From Clostridium_I sp963725425 (GTDB lineage Bacteria > Bacillota > Clostridia > Clostridiales > Clostridiaceae), in NCBI GenBank assembly GCA_963725425.1, contig CAVRYJ010000045.1, forward strand, positions 496,001-560,000: a stretch of 64,000 nucleotides of DNA, read 5' to 3'. The notes under the pieces are model-generated. The model worked only from the letters and a program-made list of their open reading frames with translations, did not search any database and was not told where the DNA came from. Made by a program: the position numbers and the translations under genes. This document shows positions 19,056 through 27,756 of the stretch, piece after piece; position 1 is the first letter of the stretch, and each line of letters opens with the position of its first letter.

Positions 19056-19409
19056 ATGTTAGCTATTTCTATAATACTGATAAATTTAGCACTAGTTATA
19101 TATACAGTTGTGGTGTGGAATGAATTTAAAATTAAGTCTATACTTCTGTGGCACATTATTACATTTAGTATTGGGTTCATTTTTGATGTTTTAGGTACTT
19201 TTATGATGTATAAACTAGGCGGGAGTAAGGTAAACTATGGAATCCATGATATATTAGGATTTGTTGCCATATTTCTTATGCTACTTAATCTTATAGGTAG
19301 CACAGCTGTTTTGAACAAAAGATCATCATGGAAGTTCTACAAATTCAGTATTTTTGCTTGGATAGTATGGGTGATTTCCTTTATAACGGGTATGGTTGTC
19401 AATATGTAG
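19056..19409 (+). CDS. Small four-helix membrane protein, HsmA/TIGR03987 type
   Basis: 117 residues with four hydrophobic segments (about 3-20, 28-50, 65-85, 93-114). The pattern with 'HDILGFVAIFLMLLNLIG' resembles the TIGR03987/HsmA family of unknown or haem-stress-related function. A GAGGAGG ribosome site precedes the ATG. It follows the DUF1284 gene closely. Function is not assignable from sequence; the family name is given with moderate certainty. Confidence 0.7.
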   Translation: MLAISIILINLALVIYTVVVWNEFKIKSILLWHIITFSIGFIFDVLGTFMMYKLGGSKVNYGIHDILGFVAIFLMLLNLIGSTAVLNKRSSWKFYKFSIFAWIVWVISFITGMVVNM

Positions 19410-19485
19410 CAATAAACAGAATTTGAACATTTTATTATAAGGTATATAATAAATATTAGAGTAGTTTACATGGCAATATATATAA

Positions 19486-19705
19486 GGCATCATCAAAGAA
19501 ATAACAAGTCAGTATTCTGGTCTATTTTGTCCGATGACTACCATCTTACTCTAAAGAGAAAGCGATTGATGAAACAACTAAGTGACTAGCACCAATCAAA
19601 GATTGGGCTATCTACTTATCACACCAAATCAAAGATTTGGGTGACCTGCTTTTATTAAGTGGAAGATGGTAGCCACTGGATAACGATTTCTAAGTTTCAG
19701 ATGCC
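19486..19705. repeat. MITE-like intergenic repeat, copy A
   Basis: This 220-base element fills the gap before the AEC transporter gene. It starts ggcatcatcaaagaaataac and ends with the imperfect inverse (reverse complement ggcatctgaaacttagaaat). Its first ~45 bases reappear inverted at 25097-25146. Internal inverted segments (gactaccatctt / aagatggtag) add a second stem. No ORF is present. Confidence 0.65.
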
Positions 19706-19722
19706 GAAGAGGGGTAAGAAAA

Positions 19723-20670
19723 ATGTTATTGTTAAATTCAATTGGCAGTATATTAAGCATTGTTATTATGATTTCAATTGGATATGTTCTTACAGCAAGA
19801 GGATGGTTCAGTGATGAATCATCAAAATTATTGACTAAACTTGTCATAACTATAGCATTACCAGCACTTATGATATCAACAATACTTGGTAACTTAGATA
19901 GAAGTGAGCTTCTAAGCCAAGGAAAAGGAATTTTAATTCCTATTATATCAATGACTATATGTCTGATTATAGGAGTTATTGTTACAAAACTTATTAAGAC
20001 AAAAGAAGAAGACACAGGACTTTTCATATCAATGTTTTTTAATTCAAATACTATTTTTGTTGGACTTCCTGTTAATTTAGCTCTATTTGGGGAGAAAAGC
20101 ATTCCCTACGTACTTTTATATTACATAGCAAATACAACATTTTTTTGGACTATAGGGGTTTATTTCATAAGTAAAAATGGAAAAAAGAAAAGCAATAATA
20201 AAATATTTAGTAAAAATGCACTTAAAAGGATAATATCACCGCCACTTCTGGCATATATTGTGGCAATTATATTGGTATTATTAAAAGTTAAGTTGCCTAA
20301 TTTTATAATGGATACGTGTAAATATATGGGCAACATAACTACACCACTGTCTATGATATTTATAGGAATTTGTATTTTTTCCGTTAAATTTAAAGACATA
20401 AAAATTAGTAAAGATATGCTTGGTATAATAGCAGGAAGATTTATAATATCACCGCTTACTATATTTATTCTTACTTTGTTTATTCCAATACCGCTTCTTA
20501 TGAAAAAAGTATTTATAATACAAGCAGCTATGCCAGTTATGACTAACACTAGCATTATTGCGAAAGCCTATAATGGTGACACTGAATATGCAGCGGTGAT
20601 GACAGTTGTAACAACTGTATTATGTATAATAGGTATTCCACTGTACATGCTTTTACTTAGTTATTTATAA
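19723..20670 (+). CDS. AEC-family transporter (auxin efflux carrier-like permease)
   Basis: Integral membrane protein of 315 residues with about ten hydrophobic segments arranged as two five-helix halves, typical of the AEC family (PF03547), which exports or exchanges organic acids such as malate. The conserved 'PMSMIFIGICI'-type segment appears as 'TTPLSMIFIGICIF' at about residues 206-219. The ribosome site (GAGGGG) lies immediately after the intergenic repeat at 19486-19705. It precedes the uronate genes, but there is no direct evidence that it carries uronates. Confidence 0.85.
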   Translation: MLLLNSIGSILSIVIMISIGYVLTARGWFSDESSKLLTKLVITIALPALMISTILGNLDRSELLSQGKGILIPIISMTICLIIGVIVTKLIKTKEEDTGLFISMFFNSNTIFVGLPVNLALFGEKSIPYVLLYYIANTTFFWTIGVYFISKNGKKKSNNKIFSKNALKRIISPPLLAYIVAIILVLLKVKLPNFIMDTCKYMGNITTPLSMIFIGICIFSVKFKDIKISKDMLGIIAGRFIISPLTIFILTLFIPIPLLMKKVFIIQAAMPVMTNTSIIAKAYNGDTEYAAVMTVVTTVLCIIGIPLYMLLLSYL

Positions 20671-20711
20671 AAATAAAAGATGTTACAAACTAGAAAACTA
20701 AACAAAAGAAT

Positions 20712-20725
20712 TGTTATCGTGAACA
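20712..20725 (+). promoter_or_regulatory. Candidate LacI-type operator 1 (uxaC upstream)
   Basis: tgttatcgtgaaca is a near-palindrome centred on CG, related to the sites at 20776 and 23410. It lies about 95 bases before the uxaC start. Confidence 0.55.
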
Positions 20726-20775
20726 AAAACCTATTGAAATTAATCCTAAAAGGTTTATAATTAGTTTATACAATC

Positions 20776-20789
20776 TGTTAACGTTATCA
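20776..20789 (+). promoter_or_regulatory. Candidate LacI-type operator 2 (uxaC upstream)
   Basis: tgttaacgttatca shares the TGTTAnCGTnAnCA-like core with sites 1 and 3 and lies about 30 bases before the uxaC start, a repressing position. Confidence 0.6.
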
Positions 20790-20820
20790 CAAAATACTCT
20801 TTTAAGGAATGGTGAATTTT

Positions 20821-22227
20821 ATGAAAAAATTTATGGATGAAAATTTTTTACTTACAACAACAACAGCGGAGAATCTATTTAACAAATATGCAAAAAAAAT
20901 GCCTATAATAGATTATCATTGTCATATTAGCCCTAAGGAAATATATGATAATAAAAAATTTAAAAATTTAACTGAAGCTTGGCTTTATGGTGACCATTAT
21001 AAATGGAGACTTATGAGAAGTTTTGGAATAGATGAAAAATTTATTACAGGTGACTCAACTGATTATGAAAAATTTATATCATATGTAAAATCTATTGAAA
21101 CAGCTATAGGAAACCCACTTTACCACTGGACACATTTAGAGTTACAAAGATACTTTGGAATATATGAAGTTATTAACGAAAAAAATGCACCAATTATATG
21201 GGAAAAAGCCAATAAACTATTAGCTCAGGATGATTTTACGGTTAGAGAAATAATTAAAAAATCCAATGTTAAGGCTATATGTACAACAGATGATCCTGTA
21301 GATTCACTTGAATACCATATAAAACTCAAAGAAGAAAAAGATTTTAGTGTTAAGATATTTCCTGCATTTAGACCTGATAAAGCGTTGGGTATAAACAAGG
21401 AAGGTTTTGTAAACTGGATTGCAAAATTAGGTGAAGTTTCTAATGAAAATGTAGATAGTTACGATAAATTTTTAAATGCTTTAGGAAGTAGAATAGAATT
21501 TTTCCATTCTGTAGGTTGCAGGGTTTCAGATCATGCACTAGACTATGTACCATACTTAGAAGCAACTAAGGAAGAAATATCAAGAATATTTACTAAAGCT
21601 CTTCAAGGTAATGGTGTTACCATTGAAGAAGAAACAAAGTATAGAACATATACAATGCAGTTTCTTGGCAAAAATTACGCTAAATTAGGTTGGGTTATGG
21701 AACTACACATTAACGCATTTAGAGACAATAATAGTGCTATGTTTGATAAAATGGGACCAGATACTGGATTTGATTCTATAAATGATAGTAAGGTTGCATA
21801 TCCACTTTCAAAATTGCTTAATTCTTTAGAAGCAGAAAAATCTCTTCCAAAGACTGTTTTATACAGCTTGAATCCAAATGATAATTATATATTAGGTGCA
21901 TTACTTGGATGTTTTCAAGGAAAAGAAGCGTTGGGCAAAATTCAACTTGGAGCAGCTTGGTGGTTTAATGATAATAAAGATGGAATGCTTGAACAAATGA
22001 AAGCACTGGCAAATCTTGGACTGCTATCTAGTTTTCTTGGAATGCTTACAGATTCAAGAAGCTTTTTATCTTACACAAGACATGAATATTTCAGAAGGAT
22101 ATTATGTGAATATGTAGGAAATTTAGTAGAAAACGGTGAAGTTCCAGATGATGAGGAATTATTGAAGAAAGTCATTGAAAACATATGCTACAAAAATGCA
22201 GAAAATTATTTTGAAATGGATATATAG
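20821..22227 (+). CDS. uxaC: Uronate isomerase
   Basis: Glucuronate/galacturonate isomerase of 468 residues, the first step of hexuronate catabolism (D-galacturonate to tagaturonate). It belongs to the amidohydrolase superfamily: metal-ligand motif 'IDYHCHISPKEI' at residues ~32-43, 'VGCRVSDHALDY' in the middle and 'DSRSFLSYTRHEYFRRIL' near the end. I use the ATG at 20821 because the product begins 'MKKFMDENFLL', the usual UxaC N-terminus, with a GGTG site six bases upstream. The ATG at 20809 touches its AAGGA site. Two LacI-like operators precede it, and regulator and dehydratase genes follow. Confidence 0.95.
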   Translation: MKKFMDENFLLTTTTAENLFNKYAKKMPIIDYHCHISPKEIYDNKKFKNLTEAWLYGDHYKWRLMRSFGIDEKFITGDSTDYEKFISYVKSIETAIGNPLYHWTHLELQRYFGIYEVINEKNAPIIWEKANKLLAQDDFTVREIIKKSNVKAICTTDDPVDSLEYHIKLKEEKDFSVKIFPAFRPDKALGINKEGFVNWIAKLGEVSNENVDSYDKFLNALGSRIEFFHSVGCRVSDHALDYVPYLEATKEEISRIFTKALQGNGVTIEEETKYRTYTMQFLGKNYAKLGWVMELHINAFRDNNSAMFDKMGPDTGFDSINDSKVAYPLSKLLNSLEAEKSLPKTVLYSLNPNDNYILGALLGCFQGKEALGKIQLGAAWWFNDNKDGMLEQMKALANLGLLSSFLGMLTDSRSFLSYTRHEYFRRILCEYVGNLVENGEVPDDEELLKKVIENICYKNAENYFEMDI

Positions 22228-22339
22228 TTAAATATATAGTTGTTAATACGTATAAATGTAATTAAATATAGTAGTTTATAGGGGACTATTATGATATCAT
22301 TGTATGTGTAAATGATTGCTATTTGGAAGGTGTGATAGT

Positions 22340-23353
22340 GTGAGTATTACTATAAAAGATATTGCGAAGATAGCTAATGTTTCCCATACAACTGTTTCAA
22401 GGGCATTAAATAATAGTCCCTTTATAAATGAAAAAACAAAAGTAAGGATAATAGAGATAGCCGATCAGCTAAATTATATTCCTAATTATAATGCAAAGAG
22501 TTTGGTATTAAATAAGTCCTACAATATTGGTTTGTTCTTTTCTACAATAGGTAGCGGTACTTCTCCAAGCTTTTTTCATGCAACAGTTGAAGGGGTAAGC
22601 AGTGTTATCAAAGAAAATTATAATTTAGTAATAAAGGGAATTGACCATTGTATAAATTTTAATTATATATCTAAAGAAAGATTTGATGGGATTATACTGG
22701 TAAGTCAAAGTGAAGGCGATAATCCGTTTATATATGACGCTATAAGTAAAGAAATTCCACTAGTAGTTTTAAATAGAGAAATTGAGGCTGACAATGTTAC
22801 AAATATACTTTCTGCAGAGAAAGACGGGGCGTATGAGGCAACAAATTATTTCATTTTAAATGGACATAAAAACATTGCAATAATTGAGGGAAAACTAGGA
22901 TTTAAATCTTCTGTATTCAGAAAAGAAGGCTATATAAATGCTCTTATAGACAACAAAATAACAATAGACAGTGAATACTTGGTACGTGGTGAGTATGATG
23001 TTAAAAGTGGTTATAAAGCTATGGAAAAACTTTTAAACCTATCTAAAATTCCAACCGCAGTATTTTGCTCAAATGATGATATGGCAGTTGGGGCAGTGAG
23101 GGCTATACAAAAAAATGGATTAAGAGTTCCAGAAGACATTTCAATTATTGGATTTGATGATAGTGTATTTTGTGAGTATGTTACGCCATCGCTTACTACA
23201 GTGAGGAAACTTACACGCAAAATAAGTATAGTTGGTTCAAAAAAATTATTAGAACAAATTGAAAGTCACCAGCAGAATGGAGAAAAATTGTACATTCATA
23301 CTGAACTAATTAAAAGGGATTCAGTGAAAAAAATATTTTTAGATAAAATCTAA
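22340..23353 (+). CDS. LacI-family regulator of uronate genes
   Basis: Repressor of about 338 residues. The N-terminal helix-turn-helix 'ITIKDIAKIANVSHTTVSRAL' is typical of LacI, followed by a periplasmic-binding-protein-like effector domain with 'STIGSGTSPSFF' and 'GFDDSVFCEYVTPSLTTV'. I choose the GTG at 22340, nine bases after GGAAGG; the open frame upstream adds residues not found in the family. It lies between uxaC and uxaA, whose control regions share a TGTTAnCGT-type palindrome, so it is the likely regulator (KdgR/UxuR-like role inferred). The effector is not visible from sequence. Confidence 0.88.
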   Translation: MSITIKDIAKIANVSHTTVSRALNNSPFINEKTKVRIIEIADQLNYIPNYNAKSLVLNKSYNIGLFFSTIGSGTSPSFFHATVEGVSSVIKENYNLVIKGIDHCINFNYISKERFDGIILVSQSEGDNPFIYDAISKEIPLVVLNREIEADNVTNILSAEKDGAYEATNYFILNGHKNIAIIEGKLGFKSSVFRKEGYINALIDNKITIDSEYLVRGEYDVKSGYKAMEKLLNLSKIPTAVFCSNDDMAVGAVRAIQKNGLRVPEDISIIGFDDSVFCEYVTPSLTTVRKLTRKISIVGSKKLLEQIESHQQNGEKLYIHTELIKRDSVKKIFLDKI

Positions 23354-23409
23354 AAATATTTTTCCATTGAGTTTTGAAAATGAAAGTTACAGGGTTAAAA
23401 AAATACAGT

Positions 23410-23423
23410 TGTTAACGTGTTCA
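23410..23423 (+). promoter_or_regulatory. Candidate LacI-type operator 3 (uxaA upstream)
   Basis: tgttaacgtgttca lies 84 bases before the uxaA start. A TATAAT-like tract (tgatataat, 23432-23440) lies just downstream, so the operator overlaps the likely promoter. Confidence 0.6.
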
Positions 23424-23506
23424 TTAATTTATGATATAATAATTATATTGATGCAAAGTGTATATTATAAAATTAAATAGGAATAATTTATCTGGGTGGT
23501 GAATTT

Positions 23507-24988
23507 ATGAGAAATGTTATTAAAATAAATGAAAATGACAACGTGGTTGTGGCACTAGTTGATTTAAATAAAGGTGATATTGTAGAGAGTAACAATAGGA
23601 AAATTAGCATTGATGAAGTTATTAAAAAAGGTCATAAAGTAGCAATTAAGTCTATTGAAGAAGGCGAAAACATAACAAAATATGGCTTTCCTATAGGGCA
23701 TGCAATTAAAAATATTAAAGAAGGACAGTGGATACATTCCCATAATATTAAAACTAATTTAACAGGAATTAAAGATTATGATTACAATAAAAAGAGCTTT
23801 AGCAATATTTTTGAGGACAGAAAATTAACATTTAAGGGTTATAGAAGAGAAGACAATACTGTTGGAATTCGAAATGAGCTTTGGATAGTTCCTACAGTTG
23901 GTTGTGTGAATGGTATTGCTGATTTAATAGTGAAAAATTTTATTAAAGAAACTTCTTTTAATGATATACATGTGTTTAAGCACAATTATGGCTGTTCTCA
24001 ACTTGGTGATGACCATGAGAATACTAAAACTATATTAGGCGATATAGTTAAACATCCTAATGCAGGTGGTGTGCTTGTTTTAGGGCTTGGCTGTGAAAAC
24101 AATGTTATGGAAGATTTTATAAAATCACTTGGGACTTACAACAAAAAAAGAGTTAGATCATTAATTTCTCAAAAGGTTGATGATGAAATAGAAGAAGGTA
24201 CTAAACTTTTAAAAGAGCTTTATGAAAATATGAAAGTTGATACTAGAGAAGATATATCATTATCTGAACTTAAAATTGGTCTTAAATGTGGTGGATCAGA
24301 TGGTTTTTCTGGAATAACTGCAAATCCACTTTTGGGGAAATTTTCAGATTTCTTAGTTGCACAAGGTGGTACAACTACATTGACAGAAGTACCAGAAATG
24401 TTTGGAGCAGAGACGATACTTATGAATAGAGCAAAAAATTCAGATGTTTTTGAAAAAACTGTTAATTTGATTAATGATTTTAAAAGATATTTCATGAGTT
24501 ATAATCAGCCAGTATATGAAAACCCATCACCAGGAAATAAAGATGGTGGAATAACTACATTAGAAGACAAATCATTAGGTTGCACTCAAAAATCAGGAAC
24601 TTCGGAGATTGTAGATGTACTTAAATATGGAGAAACTTTGAAAGCAAAAGGTCTTAATCTTTTAAGTGCCCCTGGAAATGATCTTGTTGCATCAACTGCA
24701 CTTGCATCTGCTGGGTGCCACATTGTATTATTTACGACAGGTAGAGGGACACCTTTTGGAGCTTTTGTACCAACAGTGAAGATATCTACTAATAGTGATA
24801 TATATAATAAAAAGAGACATTGGATAGATTTTAATGCAGGAACATTATTGGAAAATGAAACTATGGATGAAGTATTAGAGCGGTTTGTTGATTATGTAAT
24901 TGCTATAGCCAATGGGGAATCTCTAGCAAATAACGAAACAAATGATATAAGAGAAATAGCTATATTTAAAAATGGCGTAACACTTTAA
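23507..24988 (+). CDS. uxaA: Altronate dehydratase
   Basis: UxaA-family dehydratase of 493 residues, converting D-altronate to 2-keto-3-deoxygluconate in galacturonate catabolism. The N-terminal ~95 residues form the SAF/UxaA_N domain ('KGHKVAIKSIEEGENITKYG', 'GQWIHSHNIKTN'). The rest is the large UxaA_C domain with the conserved 'GCSQLGDDHENT', 'LGLGCENN', 'LKCGGSDGFSGITANP' and 'TTGRGTPFGAFVPTVK' motifs, which supply iron-binding Cys and His residues. A GGGTGG ribosome site precedes the ATG. Tagaturonate reductase and KDG kinase/aldolase are not in the window and must lie elsewhere. Confidence 0.94.
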   Translation: MRNVIKINENDNVVVALVDLNKGDIVESNNRKISIDEVIKKGHKVAIKSIEEGENITKYGFPIGHAIKNIKEGQWIHSHNIKTNLTGIKDYDYNKKSFSNIFEDRKLTFKGYRREDNTVGIRNELWIVPTVGCVNGIADLIVKNFIKETSFNDIHVFKHNYGCSQLGDDHENTKTILGDIVKHPNAGGVLVLGLGCENNVMEDFIKSLGTYNKKRVRSLISQKVDDEIEEGTKLLKELYENMKVDTREDISLSELKIGLKCGGSDGFSGITANPLLGKFSDFLVAQGGTTTLTEVPEMFGAETILMNRAKNSDVFEKTVNLINDFKRYFMSYNQPVYENPSPGNKDGGITTLEDKSLGCTQKSGTSEIVDVLKYGETLKAKGLNLLSAPGNDLVASTALASAGCHIVLFTTGRGTPFGAFVPTVKISTNSDIYNKKRHWIDFNAGTLLENETMDEVLERFVDYVIAIANGESLANNETNDIREIAIFKNGVTL

Positions 24989-25146
24989 GGTATCTGAAAA
25001 GAAATAACAAGTCAAATATTCTGAGGATATTTTGCGGTAGGCGAGGAGGCATTACCTGCGCAAGCGTTGTCTATGTAATGGTTATGGCGACGAAGTATAC
25101 CACAAAATAGACCAGAATACTGACTTGTTATTTTTTTGATTATGCC
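24989..25146. repeat. MITE-like intergenic repeat, copy B
   Basis: A 158-base element begins one base after the uxaA stop. The ends ggtatctgaaaagaaataac... and the inverse of ...gttatttttttgattatgcc pair over about 40 positions. The right arm (25097-25146) is an inverted near-identical copy of the left end of the repeat at 19486. No ORF is present. Confidence 0.7.
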
Positions 25147-25150
25147 TAAG

Positions 25151-25206
25151 AATAATCACCCAGTCTTCACTTATATAAGAGTAAAGACTGGGTGATTATT
25201 TTTTTT
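25151..25206 (+). terminator. Strong intrinsic terminator
   Basis: The arms aataatcacccagtcttcac and gtaaagactgggtgattatt pair almost fully around a ten-base loop and run into eight T residues. Confidence 0.88.
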
Positions 25207-25283
25207 CAAATGTCTAATTGCATATGGCTATGATATAATATAATTTATATGGATTAAATATTTTTGTACTGGAGATGAAGTTT

Positions 25284-26105
25284 ATGAGTTGTAAACTTAT
25301 TTGTATTGATATGGATGGAACTTTATTAAATGATAAAAAAACAATAAATGAAGAAAATTTAGAAGCAATAAGAAAAGCACACGAAGAAGGCATAAAAATA
25401 GCCATTTGTACAGGCAGACTTTTTACATCTGCTAAATATTATGGAGAACTTATTGGAGTTAAAGCACCTATAATTTCATCTAATGGAGCATATATAAGAG
25501 AAAAAGATGAAGAGAGAGTTATATACAAACTTGCACTGGGCAAAGAAAAGTGTAAACAGATACAAGATATAGTAAAAAAATATAATTTAAAAGTATATTA
25601 TAATATGAGCGATTCTGTAATAGCAGCTAATGAATTCCCAAAAGATTATAACTATGCCAAGATGAATGAAAAATTAACAGAAGAATTTAAAATAAATTTA
25701 ATTGAAGCAGTGGACATAGGTGTAACACTTACAGAAAAAGGCGACGAAATATTAAAATGCATATGCATATCTGAGGATGGATTAGATATTGATAGGGCAA
25801 GAAAAGAATTGGTAGAATTAAATGAATTTGAGGTTGTGAGTTCCGGTAGTGATAATATTGAAATGATGCATAAGGGAGTTTCAAAAGGAAAAGCAGTTAA
25901 AGTTCTAGCTGAGTTTTATAATATAAAACGGGATGAAATAATGTGTATAGGTGATAATGAAAATGATTTATCTATGATTGAATATGCAGGAATAGGAATA
26001 GCCATGGGTAATGGTTCAGAACTTGTAAAAAACGCTGCAAGATTTGTTACGGATACAAATAATAATTCAGGGGTAGCAAAGGCCATAGAAAAATTTGCAC
26101 TATAG
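25284..26105 (+). CDS. Cof-type HAD-family sugar-phosphate phosphatase
   Basis: HAD hydrolase of 273 residues with a Cof cap. Motif I is 'CIDMDGTLLND' (nucleophile Asp, residue ~9); the middle has 'AICTGR' and 'ISSNGA' (motif II region); motif III/IV is 'KGKAVKVLAEFY' then 'CIGDNENDLSMIEYAG'. The family dephosphorylates sugar phosphates, flavin mononucleotide and similar small molecules in the cytoplasm; the exact substrate cannot be read from sequence. The start at 25284 is chosen because GGAGATG then lies at proper spacing, while the ATG at 25275 abuts the ribosome site. Confidence 0.9.
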   Translation: MSCKLICIDMDGTLLNDKKTINEENLEAIRKAHEEGIKIAICTGRLFTSAKYYGELIGVKAPIISSNGAYIREKDEERVIYKLALGKEKCKQIQDIVKKYNLKVYYNMSDSVIAANEFPKDYNYAKMNEKLTEEFKINLIEAVDIGVTLTEKGDEILKCICISEDGLDIDRARKELVELNEFEVVSSGSDNIEMMHKGVSKGKAVKVLAEFYNIKRDEIMCIGDNENDLSMIEYAGIGIAMGNGSELVKNAARFVTDTNNNSGVAKAIEKFAL

Positions 26106-26153
26106 AATATTTTATAATAATAAATGTAATACTATTTTGTAGGAGATGGTTTT

Positions 26154-27161
26154 ATGTTTATGCCAAAAAGAATAATATTTGAAGAACATGCATTGAATTA
26201 CGATTTGGGAAACAGTATTTTCGAAGAGTTCAAAGAGAAAAATATAGAAATATTGTTTTCAAAAAATGGTAGAATTGCTGGCATACCAGGGAAAAATCCA
26301 AGTGAAATGTACTTTGAAGGTAAAAACACATTAGTAGTAGGTGTACGAAAAAATTTAAACTTCGCTACTTGTAAACCATCTGCACATTATCAATTACCAA
26401 TTGTAAGTGGTTGCATGGGTATGTGTGAATACTGTTATTTGAACACTCAAATGGGAAAAAAGCCATACGTTAAAATATATGTAAATATAGATGAAATATT
26501 GCAACGAGCACAGGAGTATATTGATGAAAGAAAACCAGAGATAACTATTTTTGAGGGGGCGGCGACTTCTGATCCAGTTCCAGTGGAGTATTATAGTAGA
26601 ACATTAAAAAATTCTATAGAGTTTTTTGGAAAAAATGAGTTTGGTAAGTTTAGGTTTGTTACAAAATTCACGGACATTGATACTATATTAGGGCTTAGCC
26701 ATAATGGAAACACAACTATAAGATTTAGTATAAATACAGAGAGAATAATAAATGCATATGAGCATAAAACTACAGCTCTTATCGAGAGAATAACTGCTGC
26801 AAAAAGGCTATATATTGATGGATATAAAATTGGATTTATAATTGCACCTGTTTTTTTATATGAAGGTTGGGAAGAAGAATATGAAAGTTTAATATATCTT
26901 ATAGCATCAAAGTTCCCAAAAGGAAATATAACCTTTGAAGTTATTTCACATAGGTTTACAAAACGTGCTAAAGAAAATATAATTAATATATTTAATAAAA
27001 CTACGTTACCCATGAAAGAGGAAAAACGTAAGTTTAAATTTGGACAATTTGGATATGGAAAGTACATATACACAGATGAACAAATGAAATTTATGAAGAT
27101 ATTTTTTAAGACTAAAATATCTCAATATTTCGGTGAAAAAAGCATAAATTACATTATATAA
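26154..27161 (+). CDS. splB: Spore photoproduct lyase (radical SAM)
   Basis: Radical SAM enzyme of 335 residues that repairs the UV-induced thymine dimer of spore DNA. The 4Fe-4S ligands are in 'SGCMGMCEYCYLNT' (Cys ~87, 91, 94), and the fold-specific segments 'KPSAHYQLPIV', 'RFVTKFTDIDTIL' and 'GKYIYTDEQ' are conserved. The hydrogen-donor cysteine of the Bacillus enzyme (in FEAACTSD) is alanine here ('FEGAATSD', Ala ~137). A Cys at ~73 ('ATCKPS') could take that role, as has been proposed for some clostridial enzymes. AGGAG lies eight bases before the ATG. It identifies the host as a spore-former. Confidence 0.92.
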   Translation: MFMPKRIIFEEHALNYDLGNSIFEEFKEKNIEILFSKNGRIAGIPGKNPSEMYFEGKNTLVVGVRKNLNFATCKPSAHYQLPIVSGCMGMCEYCYLNTQMGKKPYVKIYVNIDEILQRAQEYIDERKPEITIFEGAATSDPVPVEYYSRTLKNSIEFFGKNEFGKFRFVTKFTDIDTILGLSHNGNTTIRFSINTERIINAYEHKTTALIERITAAKRLYIDGYKIGFIIAPVFLYEGWEEEYESLIYLIASKFPKGNITFEVISHRFTKRAKENIINIFNKTTLPMKEEKRKFKFGQFGYGKYIYTDEQMKFMKIFFKTKISQYFGEKSINYII

Positions 27162-27257
27162 AGATGAAATATATTGTATAGATAACTTTACTATAGAGGC
27201 TTTTTAGTTTAATATAAATTTTACAATTAAAATAAATATATTAATGGGGGTATACAA

Positions 27258-27740
27258 TTGATTTTAGGACAAGAAAATTTTAATATAGTTTTATTTGAGC
27301 CAGAAATACCACAGAACACAGGAAATATTGCGAGGACATGTGTTCTTACAAATAGTAAATTGCATCTGGTTAAACCGCTTGGATTTAGTTTAGATGAAAA
27401 GCATTTAAAGAGGGCAGGACTGGATTATTGGAAAGATTTAGATATAACCCTATATGATTCTTATGATGAGTTAAGAGAAAAGTATAAAGATGGTACATTT
27501 TATTTTTCAACTACAAAAGGTAAAAATTATTATGAAAAAGTGAAATTTAATCAAGGAGATTTTATTGTATTTGGAAGAGAGTCTTGCGGTCTTCCAGATG
27601 ATATTAGGTTAAGCAATGCAGATAGATGTATAAGAGTTCCTATGATAAAAACAAGCCTTAGATCACTAAATCTTTCAAATACGGTTGCAATCGTCGCTTA
27701 TGAGGGCCTTAGACAAATTGGGTTTCCAAATATGAAATAA
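27258..27740 (+). CDS. trmL: tRNA (cytidine(34)-2'-O)-methyltransferase
   Basis: SPOUT-class RNA methyltransferase of 160 residues, the size of TrmL/YibK. The knotted SAM site is formed by 'EPEIPQNTGNIARTC' near the N-terminus, 'VFGRESCGLPDD' in the middle, and 'VPMIKTSLRSLNLSNTVAIV' near the C-terminus. It methylates the wobble ribose of certain leucine tRNAs. The start is a TTG at 27258, seven bases after GGGGG; no ATG fits. It lies 16 bases before the DegV-family gene, so the two are probably one transcript. Confidence 0.92.
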   Translation: MILGQENFNIVLFEPEIPQNTGNIARTCVLTNSKLHLVKPLGFSLDEKHLKRAGLDYWKDLDITLYDSYDELREKYKDGTFYFSTTKGKNYYEKVKFNQGDFIVFGRESCGLPDDIRLSNADRCIRVPMIKTSLRSLNLSNTVAIVAYEGLRQIGFPNMK

Positions 27741-27756
27741 AAAAAGGAGAATATTA

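Noticed and set aside
19629..20102. 157-codon minus-strand ORF opposite the AEC transporter gene
   Set aside because: It mirrors a hydrophobic gene on the plus strand, has no ribosome site and no recognisable domain. The plus-strand gene explains the sequence.
22228..22315. gttgttaatacgtataaa upstream of the LacI gene as a fourth operator
   Set aside because: It deviates from the TGTTAnCG core of the other three sites in spacing and centre, so I did not count it.
26591..27073. 160-codon minus-strand ORF opposite splB
   Set aside because: It is a shadow of the well-supported splB frame, with no start signal.
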